Shown here piece by piece: positions 48,576 to 61,738 of a stretch of 64,000 bases of DNA. Made by a program: the position numbers and the translations under genes. The stretch comes from Verticillium longisporum (lineage: Eukaryota > Ascomycota > Sordariomycetes > Glomerellales > Plectosphaerellaceae). Each line of letters opens with the position of its first letter. Position 1 is the first letter of the stretch. Under the pieces are notes generated by a model that ran no database searches, was not told the origin of the DNA, and was given only the letters and a program-made list of their open reading frames with translations. The DNA is taken from NCBI GenBank assembly GCA_019188255.1, contig JAETXT010000007.1:3038001-3102000 (forward strand), written 5' to 3'.

Positions 48576-51500
48576 CTAAAACGCGGACGCATTGTCCGCC
48601 TCGGCAAGCCACAGTTTCGACAGATCCTTCGACAATCCCAGACGCAAGATCCGCAGAACGTCCTTGCTCGTCGCGCTGGCGAGGAGGCCGCTGCGCCAGT
48701 CCCAGCCGCGCCGGACGTTGCTCCCAAACTTGACACTGCTGCCGCCGCTGACCGAGCGATGCAGTTGGCTCGCGAGCATCGAGCTGCCATCCATGACATA
48801 CGAGCTGGAGCCGCTGAGGCCGCCCGTGCTCTTGCGCATGAGGTCGTGCGGGGACGAGCCCTTGAGTCCTTGCGCCGAAGCGAGGACGAGCTTGAAGTAA
48901 TCGTCGGCAGCGTCGAAGACTGTCGGTGAGACCGTCTCGATGTCCTCGACTGCTTTGAGAAGAGTGTGTATCTGGTCGAGAGTGATGATGGCCTCAGATG
49001 ATCCCTGGTTGATGAAGGGAAGAGCCTCGCCAAGGAGGGCAAGGAGGAAATCCTCACTGACAACCGCATCTCTTGACTCGTCATAGAGCCCACCGCGAAT
49101 ATTGTCATCAGAGCTGGCGACGACAGCCACAAGGGCCGAGGCAGCCTGTCGACGAATGTTCAGAGACTTGTACGAAGACATGTTGGCGAGACCTTCTGTG
49201 TCGCGTAGCTCGTAGAACTTGCGGAGAGTGGCGTAACCGCTGAGCATGCGGCCGAGAAGCTGCGCAGCCTCGAGGTCTTGCTTGGCGTACTGCTCGAGTG
49301 TTTGCGAGCGCTCCGTAAGGAGTCGATGGAGATGGTCGTCGAGATCATTTGTCGGCGGGAACACCGTGGACTGGAGCAGGGAGTAGGACATGAGCAAGTT
49401 GAGCACCTCGCGAACCTTACCGGGTCGGTGCGCAAGCGCATAGTACCAGAGAGCCTCGCCGTACCGATGCGAGTCCTTCGCCAAAGTCTCGGCAAAAGTC
49501 TGAATGTGTTAGCGGTGGCTTGTTGACGCCCATAGCAGCGGGGAATTCCTTACCTCTGCTACTTCCTCTGCGTACTGGATCATGCCGAGCTCGTTCACAA
49601 TATGCCACACCTTGTCGACAGTCGTGCTCGAGTCAGAATCGATAGTTTCGAGAATGTCGCGAAGTAGCTCGCCGACCATCTCCTCCGATCGATCAGCAGA
49701 GTCCATCCGCCCGAGCACCTGGATCGCCATTTCCCACCCATCCCTCTGTTTAGTAAAGTGGTCCAGCCCTGCGAGCTCGCGGGCATAGTGAATCAGCGTC
49801 GTATCTTTGATCCCCTCAACGTCGTCCTTGTTTTGTGGTGACACTCCTAGGATATCGAAATCTTCCATATCCAAGCTTTGAAGCGCAATCAGGTTGGGTG
49901 CCTCGGGTTTCGGCAGCCACTGTCCAAGGGACGCAAGCTCGGCCACGGCAGATGCCACAGGCAGAGACCACGCCCGCAAGAAACCGACGACAGCGGTGTA
50001 GTTGCCCTCCAGCGTAGAGACGAGCGCCACCTCGACGGGGTTCATGGCATTGAAGTGGAAGTTGGATTCCACAACGGTGTGGATGGCGATGGCGAGGCGC
50101 TCGAAATAAGCGTCAGGGCCCGGCGAAGGGGCTGGCAAGGCCAGCGCCTGGGAGCGGGAGCGGGACATTCGGAGGCTGACGTCGTGTCCGTGGTTCCTCT
50201 CAGCCTCCCACCAACCGAACATACCAACCGCCGCCTCGCACCAGTCTTGCGCCGTGTCGAGAATGGCATCTGGCACACCCAAGGCGATCTCGTATATTGT
50301 CTGAAGGTGCTCGTAAATGTCCCAAGGCACTTGGCTCTCGGCCTTGCGCGCCATGCTGGCCAGTGAGGGGCCATGATGAAAGCCATCGTCACTGCCATCG
50401 ACAAGCACGTCCCTCTCCTTGCCCTCTGCAAACCGCTGGAGCTTGTCTAGGGAGCCCTTGGCCTGGATTCGGAACAGCGTCCAGTCACTACTGAAGATAT
50501 CCCAGTTGTCCTTGGTGGCTGGGCACATGCTCAGCATGGTACAAGTGATGCTGACAGCGCGCTGGACATTTTCCAGAGTCTTGCCCTGATAGGCCTTTTC
50601 TCCGCGGCCCCTTGTGACGGCCTCCCACGCTCCGCCCCTAAGAAGCTCAATGGCGCCATCCACATTACCACGCATGAGGGCACTGCCGACGGTCTGCCAG
50701 TAAAGGCCATGATTGGCTGGGCTAGGCCTGTGCCGCATGACGTCGTGGTGTTGGTCAGGATACATGTTGTGGTTGTGAGCGGCCCAGTCGAAGAGAACGC
50801 CGGGCAGGGGTTCAACGTAGGAAGCATCTGGCCCGACCAAGCGAGCATTGTGGAGGCGGAGCACCAGTTTCGCGACAAATGCCGCCTTGCGAAACGGCTC
50901 GTCATCGTCGCCTGGGCCGACCTCTGCCGTGTGCTCGCTGTCTAACATGGGGAGGCTGTCGGCGTAGTCGTCCCACAGCTGGATCAAGGGCTCGCACATG
51001 AGCGACAGGGCACTGTCCAGCTTCTCGGGGTCTTCCTGGGCGCCGATGCCCTCGTCGTAGAGCTTGTTGATGGTGTCCTCCGTTTTGCTGATCAGCTCGG
51101 GGGCCTCGGAGAGCTGGGCGAAACCCAGGTCAGTGTAGAGGTTCTTCGCCATGGAAGCGTACTGGAAGTCTGTCCTCGAGCCGGCCGACGAGCGCTGTCG
51201 GACTGATGCGCGGAAGATGTCTCGGGCCTCCTTCCTCATCTGTTCGGTAGCGGCAGGTGTGACGAGGTCCATGAAATCTGTCGCCTCAGCCAGATCCTCT
51301 TCGTATTCGTCGTCGTCGCCTTCGGCATCGTCGTAGTCTTGGTTCTGCTGTTGGCGAGCCCGCTGGTGCATGTCTAAGAACATGTCTGTGTCTTCCTCCC
51401 CTTCTTCATCGTATTCCTCTTCATCCTCTTCGACGGAACCTTCCTCGCTCTCGTCGTCCATGTCGGCTTCCAGGATGCGCTTCATCTGTTCGTCAGCCTC

Positions 51501-51968
51501 GGCCACTTCGTCGACCTCCTCTTCCTCCTCTTGGTCGCTCTCCTCGTCGCTGGAGATGTGATAGGTGCCGGTCTTGTTCGTGGTGCTGCGCGTCGAATCG
51601 GCAAAGTCGTACTCCCTGCTCAGGGCCGACGGCTGCCTCGCCGACCTCGATGGCCCTATGGACCGGCCGAGGGGTTGCTGCGGCGAGTTCTGGGCGCGAC
51701 CGAAGAGGTTCTTTGTCGAGCCGGCCGTGCTGTGGCCGCCAAAGGAGGTGGGCTTCTGGCCAGTCACTCCGAGCATCATGGAGCTGCCGAGGTATGATTC
51801 GGAAGGCGCGCCGGCGGGTGTGAAGGACGCGGCAGACGAAGGGGGAGGAGGGCCGGCCGGGGTCGTCGAGGGGTTCTCGCCGAATTGGAAGGAGCCAGAG
51901 CCAAAGTGCGAGCTCCTGTCGGGGGTGGACGGCGCCGGGCTATCATCGGGGAAAGAAAAGGTAGGCAT
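48576..51968 (-). CDS. nup85: Nucleoporin Nup85 (Y-complex scaffold subunit)
   Basis: Exons (minus) 49554-51968 and 48576-49499 give 1112 aa; the intron is 54 bp. The N-terminus (MPTFSFPDDSPAPSTPDRSS) is Ser/Pro/Gly-rich with a few FG-like dipeptides. A very acidic segment occupies roughly residues 140-230 (runs of Glu and Asp). The rest is helical and matches Nup85 (LYTDLGFAQLSEAPELI, YWQTVGSALMRGNVDGAIELL, EALWYYALAHRPGKVREVL). Nup85 is a structural subunit of the Nup84/Nup107 Y-complex that coats the nuclear pore membrane; it binds Seh1 and Nup145C. It is longer than yeast Nup85, as usual in Pezizomycotina, because of the acidic N-terminal extension. Confidence 0.93.
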
Positions 51969-52036
51969 GGTGTGTGGTGGAACGGCCCCTGGCCGTGTTG
52001 CTGTGGTCGGGAAGACCCTAGTTGTGTCGAATTAAG

Positions 52037-52058
52037 AGGTACCCAAGTAAGGTACCTG
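52037..52058. repeat. Inverted GGTACC pair upstream of nup85
   Basis: GAGGTACC...GGTACCTGAGG, two GGTACC sites about 70-90 bp from the nup85 ATG. Same dispersed motif family as elsewhere in the window. Confidence 0.5.
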
Positions 52059-52860
52059 AGGAGGTCCGCTTGGCTGATGAATGGCAGCGATCGCAATTGT
52101 TTATTTTGGCACCATGGAAATGAAAAGGAAAGAAAAAAAAGAGCGTCGAGATGGCGGGGGGGTTGTGAGCTTGTGCGCGATTGATGTGTGGGTGCGCTGT
52201 TGGTAGTTTTCGTTGTTGGGTCAAACGCGCCTTGGGGATAAATTTTGGAGGTTCGCGATCACAGCTGCCGTCCTGTCGACCGGTAGGTAGCCTTGACCGG
52301 CCAACGCTGGAGCCACAAAGCTCACTGTGAGGACGGGACCCATGGCTGCCAGCTGGTGTGCGTTCTGGCACTGCGTGACACTGGCGCCTCTGGCTGAGCT
52401 CCCATGGTCCGATGGTCCGAGCGCACAGGCAGACAGACAGACACAGGACCAGGACCCTACGACCAACGGAGACTCAACCGCCCTCGGAACGCACGCACGG
52501 AAGACGGGATATGTACGTTCCATGGAGCGCTCCCCGGAGGCCCCGAACTCAACTGCCGGATCCAGCTTGTCATGATGCTGCAACAGCCGAATGGCAGTGA
52601 CTCGGCTAAAGATCCATGTTGCGGCTGCTTCCTGCTTTCTCTGCGTGTCGTCTTCAGTGAGAGTTCAAACGCTCGCTCACACGGTCACACGGCACACACA
52701 TTTCAGTATGTAGAGGCAAGCCCAGCGATATTTGTTTCGGGCATGTGTGTAAGAAATAACTGTCATCTCAGTGGTTGACAAGATCACCAATGCTTTCCAA
52801 CACCCGGGCATTCCACGTCCAACTGCACACTCTGCCAGTCTGCATGCCTTTCAATCAGAT

Positions 52861-52902
52861 GGAAAGCACAGAGTGGAAAGCACAGAGTGGAAAGCGCAGA
52901 GA
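52861..52902. repeat. Tandem repeat, three 14-bp units (GGAAAGCACAGAGT)
   Basis: Two exact copies and a third with two differences, head to tail, in intergenic DNA. Confidence 0.85.
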
Positions 52903-53572
52903 GGCATCCGATTGATAGGGAACATAGCCCCCAACGAGCACACGATTGTTGCTCGGCGTCGCCCGGCTTTCGGGGTATACGTGAGACCAGGGAGCGCGCT
53001 CGCCGTTGACTCCCGCATGACAGCTTTCGGCCGTCAGGTTGTTCGCCGAAAAAAACACAGCGCGAACACGACCCAGAGCCAGACCACCATGTCTTGGCAT
53101 GTCAGTCGGCCTTAGCTTCGGAGATTGTGATACGCTGCAGCTTCCTGTCCAAGCTGCAACATGCAACACCGGAGAGGAGGGGCTGGAGAGGAGAGGGGAA
53201 GCGGGAAGCCATCACATCGTTATGTCGTCGAAGAGCTCAGGGCGTGACGTAACTCTCCGAACTCCCGAGCTCGCACTTTCCTCCCCCCTTCCTCCCCCTC
53301 TTCACCTACCTCGTTCGCCCTGCCGACTCGGCATGGTGGGGTTCCAGCGGTTCCGCTGGTGACCACCACAAAAGCACTTGGTTGATCTGGTTCCCCTACC
53401 CCTCCCAAAGCTATCGCGACGTCTGTTGCTGCATCCTGTCTCTGCTGCCATCTACAAGAACCTGGCTAGCGGCACACGCAAAACACCATCAAGGTCCTCG
53501 CCGTTCTCCCGTCTCACCAAATCCCCCACACCCTTCTCCCCCCATTCGACCGTCGCACACTACTAAAGAATC

Positions 53573-54968
<1,396 letters not shown>

Positions 54969-57900
54969 CCGTGGAAAAAATCTATTTAAAAAAGGGTATA
55001 CCAAATTGTTCACAATAAGGCAACCGATCGCGTGTCACATCCAAGGCGTCTGGTGCTGGGCGGCGGGGAGAGAGGCGAGGTTTCAGTGGAATCCAAAAAC
55101 GGCGAGCTGAGGTCAAGAATAGGAGTTGGGTCCGTAACGAGCGGTATCTTGGTTACCATGACGTAGCTCAGAACCATGTTTAATGATACTCATGCTGATT
55201 GATGAGAGTCTTTTTCCTGCGTCTGTTCGTGCGTGTCTTGTTGCGCAGCAGATTGGCGAGACGACCTTGGTAACAACTGTTGAACGAATCTTGACTTCAT
55301 GATGCTGAAGCATCAACCCTACTAATTAGCTGGTCGACCAGGGACATGATGGATATGCAACGAGTCCTCCATGAACATGAAAGCCCAAATATCTGATCAC
55401 CCATCACGGCCCCCACTTGAGATATGGGAACCTAGCTCACACTTCAAGTCTCGTATCTGAAGACCAATATGTTGTCAGATGAACTACGAAGCTGAAGGGG
55501 GGAATTAGTTTGCTGTTCGTTGGATAGTTCCGCGGCATCTCGGGTCAATGGCGGTCGTCGTCGCCACGCCCGCTGCATCAACAGCGCCTCCTGGACCGCG
55601 AGCTCGTGACCACCGAGAGACTAAACTAGTACATCGCGGGGGAACCCCCGCATGTTCGTCAGCCACTGCCACGACGGGCCATCCATCTTGGGGGGTTTCG
55701 ACGGCGATGTCTTCTGCTCTGCGAATGAATCTATGCTGGCCGTGTCTTCAAGCAACTCAAAACCGGCGCACTATTCATGCAATGCGGCCCGATATATAGC
55801 AGCCACACTTGGACTTTCATGGCTGCGTAGCCGAACCAGAATCGACCGGTCCTCCACGAGTTGCCCGTGGGGGTAGACATGCATGGTTCAGTGAGTGATT
55901 GCTCCTCTTCACTTCCGCACTCCATCAATAACTGCTAGCTGGAAATACTGATTGACATCGTCGTCGGCGCATTCTTAGTCTGGATTATTGGCTTGAAAGC
56001 TAATATCACGACCTCCTGGTCAATTTCCACTGGTCTGTTTAGGACTTCAATATGAGCCCTCGACATATCTAGTGGCAACCTAGACATCGGCTTTCGCGGC
56101 CTTCGACTACAAAATTGCAACAGTATGATAGAGGAATAAGGACCATCGCGTACTTGCGGAGATATGCCAAGCCCTGTTCATTCGCAACCTAAATATCGTT
56201 GTCAGCCGTAGCAGCTGTATACTGTAGCTTTTGGGAACCGACTTGAGCGATCAGTGGCGTCTGGAAACTCAACGCTGAACCTGGAATGGATTCTACATAA
56301 ACCAAAGGAGCCCCCTGGGAAGGCCATGGTCTGCAGCTCTACCTGGTCCGCATTGAGCAGCAACAAGATTTGCTGACTTTGGCCTCGAAACTGTCTCCAA
56401 CCAGAGCTTAGCTTGCTTTACCATCGGCATCGGTCTCATCGATCTCTTCAAACCACGCCTTGCGTCGTTGAGGTCTTGCTGTCGTTGTCCAAGAATTACA
56501 GATAAAGAACTGGCTGCCTGAGGTAGGGTTGCAGGTCACTATTGTGATATTCACTTGAGCCCCGGAGGAAGGCGCCGCTGTCTGTGCGGTTTGACATGTC
56601 GCCAAGCCTTCGGCTGAGGAGATGGGTGCAGAGGGGTGCCCATGGAGGAGGTCCAGGTGGGTAGATGTTGCAGGCATATTGCCCATTGCACTGCGAATTG
56701 GCCGTCTCGGCGCCAGCGTCAATCTCCATGGGTATGCATCTCGGCGGGCTCGGCCACCTACGTAGGAGGACATGAGCGGTCGTCGTCGGCCATGCGTGGT
56801 GCCAGATGACTCGTGTACGTAGGGTGATTTGAGCCCCCCGCAAAAACTCATCTCGGGTCTAAACGGTTCGTCACAGGCCTAGTCCTCCGCCAGACTGTGA
56901 GTCAAACGCCCCGATTTGTCATGAGCTCCGTCAAATGCTTTGCCATGATTGAACCGTGCTGCTCGTGGGTAGAGTAGAGATCCTAGAGAACGAAGAAATT
57001 GGGGAAAGCAATGCCTGTGCACCTCTGGTTGGCGGTCAAGGTCACTCAAGCTTGGCAGGCAAAGTGGCTCGATCTCACCACAGCCATGATTAAACCGCTT
57101 TCGGCACCTCATCGTCTGTCGTGTCAGCTGGAGCCCTGTGGCACGCCTGGTCTTTGAGGTCGCGGCCTAGACCCATCTGCAGATGTCTGTTGTTCGCTGC
57201 TGGCCGTCACTTCGCTGGCTGTTGGGCTCTGCGGCTAACCGCTGGTTGGGATCGACTTCCGGATGGGGACAGATGCCTTTGGCTCTGGCTGCCTGGCCCG
57301 GGGCGGTGGGTTCCAAGTCGAGGGCTGGCTTGGCTGGGTCAAGGCTGTGGAAGGCAGTGGATCAGAAGACGGGAACAGAAGAATGCGCTTGTCTTATCTG
57401 AACCGTGTGTGGTCATCTATGTCTGATCGGGTTTCATCGTTGAGTCTTGGGGTTGAGGAGGCAAAGACAGAAGGAAGACCGAAAATCGAGCGAGGGCTTG
57501 CTGGCTGGGAAGGCAAGCTGTTGACAGAAAATCTGGCACTCTTAAAATCCTTCACCTCACAACACCACTACAACCACCAAAATGACCGATTTTCCACGCC
57601 ATAATACACCTACAGAATCTAGGATCCTAGGGGCTGCTACCTTTGTGGATAAATCCAGAACGTGTTAATCACTGGATTGATTCAATGCCGCAACGGATGA
57701 GGGATGTGGTAGCTATGGGGGGTAGGATGACTAGTTGGTAGATATGAGTGCCCGATTTTAAGAGTGCCAGATTTTCTGTCAACAGCTTGGAAGGGAACGT
57801 AAGAGTCATTGACCTCGTGGCGGGAAGCCCGTCCGTTTCCATCCGGTTCGGTCCCCTAGAAGGTGCGACTGGCTCCTGGGTAAGTACCTATCCTGACGGT

Positions 57901-58639
57901 GGGTAGGCAGGCAGGTTAGGGAGGTACAGTGCCCATCTATTCCGTCGTCAATCGAGCCGGGTCCGCTTCAGGCCCACACGGTCCCCGTTTAGGCGTGCAT
58001 TGGCGCCTGGAACCCTGCATGGTGTAGCCAGCCCGCAGTGTCCACAACACCCCCTCCCCCTGTACCTGCTCCGTGCAAAGCCAAGCACTTACCGCTCCCC
58101 GTCCTCCGAACCAGGCAAGGCAAGCGCAAGGCAGGCCAGCCCCAGGCAAAGGCGTCACAGTGGAGGCCATGTGAGGCGAGAGTGTCAGGAGGCAAGGAGG
58201 CAGGCAGGAGGCAGGACAGCTGGAAGGCAAGGACGCCGGGCCCGGGCCCATGATTGCGTTGTTGCGGAGTTGCCTACCGTCTTCGCGCCAGGTTCCCTTT
58301 CTTGCTAAGCACCCTTTTAAAAGCGGCTCATCTTCTCGTCATCAGCCGACCTGCCTTGGCTCCGACATCTCTCGCCTCCTATTCCTTTTATTAACTGACA
58401 CGTATTCGCCCTTCTCCCACCCTCGCCTCCTCCCAATCTCTCCCTCCTCTCCTCCCCCTCCCATCTCGGCACCGCACCACTGCCACCGACACCGTTCTAC
58501 CAGCCGACTCTCGACACCTCAGCTTATCACAGGCACACCACATCAACGTCGACCTCTCTTCCTCGAGTCTCGTGCCCGGCGAAAACTTCTATCAGACAAC
58601 CCCACAAACAACGACACACCACCCCCTCAAATCACCATC
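54969..58639. other. Gene-poor intergenic region, about 3.7 kb, with one transposon remnant
   Basis: Apart from the 276-bp element at 57514-57789 I find no supported gene. Minus-strand frames at 55731-56120 and 56408-56851 are open but unrecognised. From about 58330 the sequence is C/T-rich and looks like the promoter and leader of the AN1 zinc-finger gene. Confidence 0.5.
57514..57789 (+). mobile_element. Internally deleted DNA transposon (MITE) with 36-bp TIRs and both transposase ends
   Basis: The left terminus 57514-57549 begins CAAGCTGTTGACAGAAAATC, continues TGGCACTC and ends TTAAAATC. The right terminus 57754-57789 is its exact reverse complement over 36 bp. GAAGG flanks both sides (57509-57513, 57790-57794), a possible 5-bp target duplication. 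Inside, ATG 57582 opens MTDFPRHNTPTESRILGAAT and stops at 57668 after 28 codons. In another frame 57664-57741 reads VNHWIDSMPQRMRDVVAMGG and ends TSW-stop just before the right TIR. WIDSMPQRM followed by a Gly-rich stop-proximal tail is what Tc1/mariner-type DDE transposases look like at their C-terminus. The element is thus probably an autonomous transposon that lost about 90% of its coding region. Tc1/mariner elements duplicate TA, which the boundaries do not show. Confidence 0.85.
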
Positions 58640-58961
58640 ATGCCTGCAAAGAAGATTCGCTGCACCGCCAAGGACTGCCGTGATGCCGCTCAGCGCATCG
58701 TTGGCGACTGCGGCTTCTGCCAGGGCCACTTCTGTGGCAAGCACCGCCTTTTGGAAGACCACAAGTGCTCCGGCCTTGAAGACGTAAGCTCTGCTCCCTC
58801 GTCTGTCTCAAATCCCTGGCTCCTTGGCTTGGGTGATGTTTTGCGAGACGAAGGACTGCTCGCTGACATGGATGGTGCTCTCCCAGTGCAAAAAGGAGTC
58901 ACACGAGCGCAACGCAGCGCAGCTCGAGTCCGAAAGGACACAAATGATCCGCGGCGTGTAA
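58640..58961 (+). CDS. Small AN1-type zinc-finger protein
   Basis: Exons 58640-58783 and 58887-58961 (intron 103 bp, GTAAGC...CCAG) give 72 aa. One AN1 finger covers residues 8-43: Cys8, Cys13, Cys24, Cys27, Cys32, His35, His41 and Cys43 in the order expected for zinc chelation. A charged helix follows (CKKESHERNAAQLESERTQM). Single-finger AN1 proteins of this size are conserved in ascomycetes; relatives link to the ubiquitin-proteasome stress response, but the role here is not established. It was too short and too interrupted to show as one open frame. Confidence 0.92.
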
Positions 58962-60356
58962 AACGTTCAGCCACCACCACAACACACCTTCCTCGGGGAA
59001 GCCGGCATGTGCCGGAGAGCAAGTTGACGCAACATCAGCGCCGTATCGGAAGCCATCGCCGTCGCCGTCACCATCGACGAGCGACTGCAAACCAGGCGGT
59101 GCGACTGAGCATCTCACTTGCCACACACGGAGGAAACGAGAGGCGCCGAGCGATTGGAAGATATCGACCGAGCGGCCTCCAGCACTTCACTTCGGACACA
59201 CCACCTTGTCCCTCATGAACAACAGGATCGACGAAGCGAACTTCCGCCGTCCCAGAGCATGTTATTGTATTTTAGTCGTTTTAGTTTACCCTTACCCCCG
59301 CACGGCGTACCGGAGGGCTTCATTATCACTTTTGTCCATATACCTCGGGGTCGCAGGTCGGGGAGCTAGATGGTAGCATCATGATCTGTTTTACACCTTT
59401 CACCCCGCATCCATTCTGATTGTGGCACATGCATTTTTGTTCATTTCCACTCTACCCACGTGTCCCGCTCAGTGACAGCAGGTGGAACCTTGCGATGGCT
59501 CGAAGCGTTATAGACTCCATAGACTCGGGACACGTTCTATTAGATGGTACACATGCTATCACTTCCCGGGCCATCACCACGTCGCAATTGTGCGACTCGT
59601 TGCATCTTACTGTGCACCTCGTTCTTGTGAATCTACGACACTAACCAATGTACTTGTGACGTGTAGCAATACGAGTCAGGTTGAATGCGCCCATCTCGCC
59701 TTCGCCCCGTCATCTCCCAACAACTTGTGCCAGACTCACCTGTGCCAGACTCATCTCCGATATCGTATCAGCCATGGACCGCCCAGCCCCGGAACCAGCA
59801 CTACTGGCCCACCTGACTCGCAACCCGAACACCATCGCGCGGGGTCGGGCCCATCGGGCGGTTCGTCATTCGCCTGTCGACTGTCGTGGTCGCAGCACAG
59901 TCGTTCGCTCGAGGGAGATCGGGTCGGGTGGGCAGCAGAGCGCTCGACAACCGTTCATCGCATGACGAACGACATGGGCGACAACAATCTCTGACCCCCC
60001 CTATCTGGGCCGCCATTGGCAAAGCCAGTCAAGACACCAGGCCTCTCTGCCTGTGCGAGTGCGTGGTGGCCTGACATGCACCGCTACGTGGCCGTGGCCG
60101 TGGGACGTGGGGATGTGACCGACCACCGCCCGCTGTGTGCCTCGGCGCGTGCGCGCACGCATGTGTATGTACCTAAGGTGCCTCATTTATGTATATGCGT
60201 ACGTGCTGGTGGGTGCGGCAAGCGCCTTTGCGATTGGGGGGGACGAACAGTTTAATGCATCATTCGCCCGCCAATCGTGCAGCATACTACCGTCTTTTAC
60301 CTCTACGATTAAATCATGCGAGATGAAGAGGCAAGGCGCTGACTGGAGGGGCTTTG
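58962..60356. other. Convergent 3' region of AN1 and nth1 genes
   Basis: About 1.4 kb between stop codons. A direct repeat of TGTGCCAGACTCA occurs near 59725-59750 (two adjacent copies with one differing base). No gene is supported. Confidence 0.5.
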
Positions 60357-61738
60357 TTACTCGTCATGTATCGCTTCCCGCTTAATGCTGACCACCTTTT
60401 CGTCCAGCATGTGCCCTTCCTCCTTGGTCACCCGCGTCTCGAAAAACTCTGACGCAAGGACGTCCACCTTGGGCACGTCGTCTTCTTTCACTTTGACGCC
60501 CTCGGGCCCCGCCGCCCGTCCCAGCGCCACCTTCTTCCGATCCGCACCCCGGCACAGGCCGCGCAGCCCGAGGTCGCACTCGCCGCACCGCCGCCGGCCG
60601 GCCTGTGGCGGGCACACGGTCTGGCCGAGGCCGACGAGCAGCGTGTTGATCTCGTGCCAGCGGTCGCGGGGCAGCCAGGCCTCGAGGGCGAGGCGCGAGG
60701 CCTCGGGGCTCGCCGTCTTGTGCCACCCCACATGTTGGTGATGCGGTGCACGTGGACGTCGACGCCGATGCCCTCGGTGCGGCCCCAGGCGGCGGAGAGG
60801 CAGAGGGGGCCATCTTGGGGCCGACGCCGGGGAGCGAGGTGAGGCCGTCGATGGTCGGGGGGATGTCGGCGTCGAAGTTGTCGCGGAGGAGGAGGGCCGC
60901 CTGCTTGATGAACCTGGGGCTGTTTAGCCTCGTGGATCAATCCGAGGGTCGGTACAAGGGAGGGGTGAGGGGACGATGGCCTTGCCGGGCTGGTAAAGGA
61001 AACATTGTCCTCGTAAGGCAGATGGGGCAGAGAGGAGGGGCCAGAGACTGACTTTGTCTTGTTGTTGTGGAAACCCACGACTCTGATGAGCTCGTTGAGC
61101 TTCGCAGGCTCGACGGCCAATATGTTCTCGAGGTTCAACCCTGGTGGCGCGCCCGCTTCATGGGGCGGCAGCTCATCGTGCAATCGGCCCATGGCCACCG
61201 CATTGACCGTGTCTTTTGTCTGGCTCGACATCATCAGGGAGATGAGGATCTGGAAGCGGCGGTCGCGGTCGCTGGCCGTTGGCGAGAAGAGGCGCTCGCA
61301 GCCCATGGTGTCGACGGCGGCGTCACGCGCGGTGCCGCCGAGACGCATCTGGCGAACAAGCTCATACATCTCTTCCCAGTCTGACGGGCCCTCGACCGTG
61401 TCTCCCGATGGCGACTCGCCTTTGATGACGCGGGCTGGTTTCCGGCGCTTTCGCGGTGACTCGGAAGGGGGTTTGGAGTTGGGGGAAGGCGGCGCCTTGA
61501 TCACGGGCTCGACCTTTGCGACGACGCGGCGGCGTTTTCGGGGGTTCGTTTCCAGGCCATCTTCAATGTCGGGGGTCAGGGGCGCTGTGGCAAGAGTTGG
61601 AGAGGAGGATGGCACGGTCGAGTCGTGAAAGGCAAATCGGGCGAGAGAGCTGCGCGTCGTTCGACGAGGCGCAGAGGGTAATGGGGGTACTGCACCCAGA
61701 ATGGCTGCCGTGTCTTTGGACAGTCGAGAGGTTCGCAT
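60357..61738 (-). CDS. nth1: Endonuclease III (Nth1/Ntg) DNA glycosylase-lyase, two one-base frame disruptions
   Basis: Exons (minus) 61053-61738 and 60357-60913 (intron 139 bp). The N-terminal 100 residues are basic with RKRRR and RKRRK clusters (nuclear localisation). The HhH-GPD core follows: [21 protein letters not shown], then helix-hairpin-helix [12 protein letters not shown] with the catalytic Lys, and [15 protein letters not shown] with the catalytic Asp. Four cysteines ([21 protein letters not shown]) should hold the 4Fe-4S cluster. Two single bases are missing, in GGGGG 60805-60809 and CCCC 60726-60729 (plus-strand runs). With both restored the total length becomes a multiple of three (414 aa) and all motifs join. 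Nth1 removes oxidised pyrimidines in base-excision repair, in nucleus and mitochondria. The two missing bases in homopolymers suggest sequence error. Confidence 0.88.

Larger units (their letters stand above)
51969..53572. other. Divergent intergenic region of nup85 and the class III ADH gene
   Basis: It contains both promoters, a GGTACC cluster close to the nup85 start (52037-52058) and a three-unit 14-bp tandem repeat (52861-52902). Pyrimidine-rich sequence precedes the dehydrogenase ATG. No other gene is supported. Confidence 0.5.

Noticed and set aside
56408..56851. Minus-strand open frame of 147 aa ending in a charged tail
   Set aside because: It contains a few Cys and an NITIVTCNP stretch that hint at a secreted protein, but there is no signal peptide, no family match I can name and no splice model that improves it.
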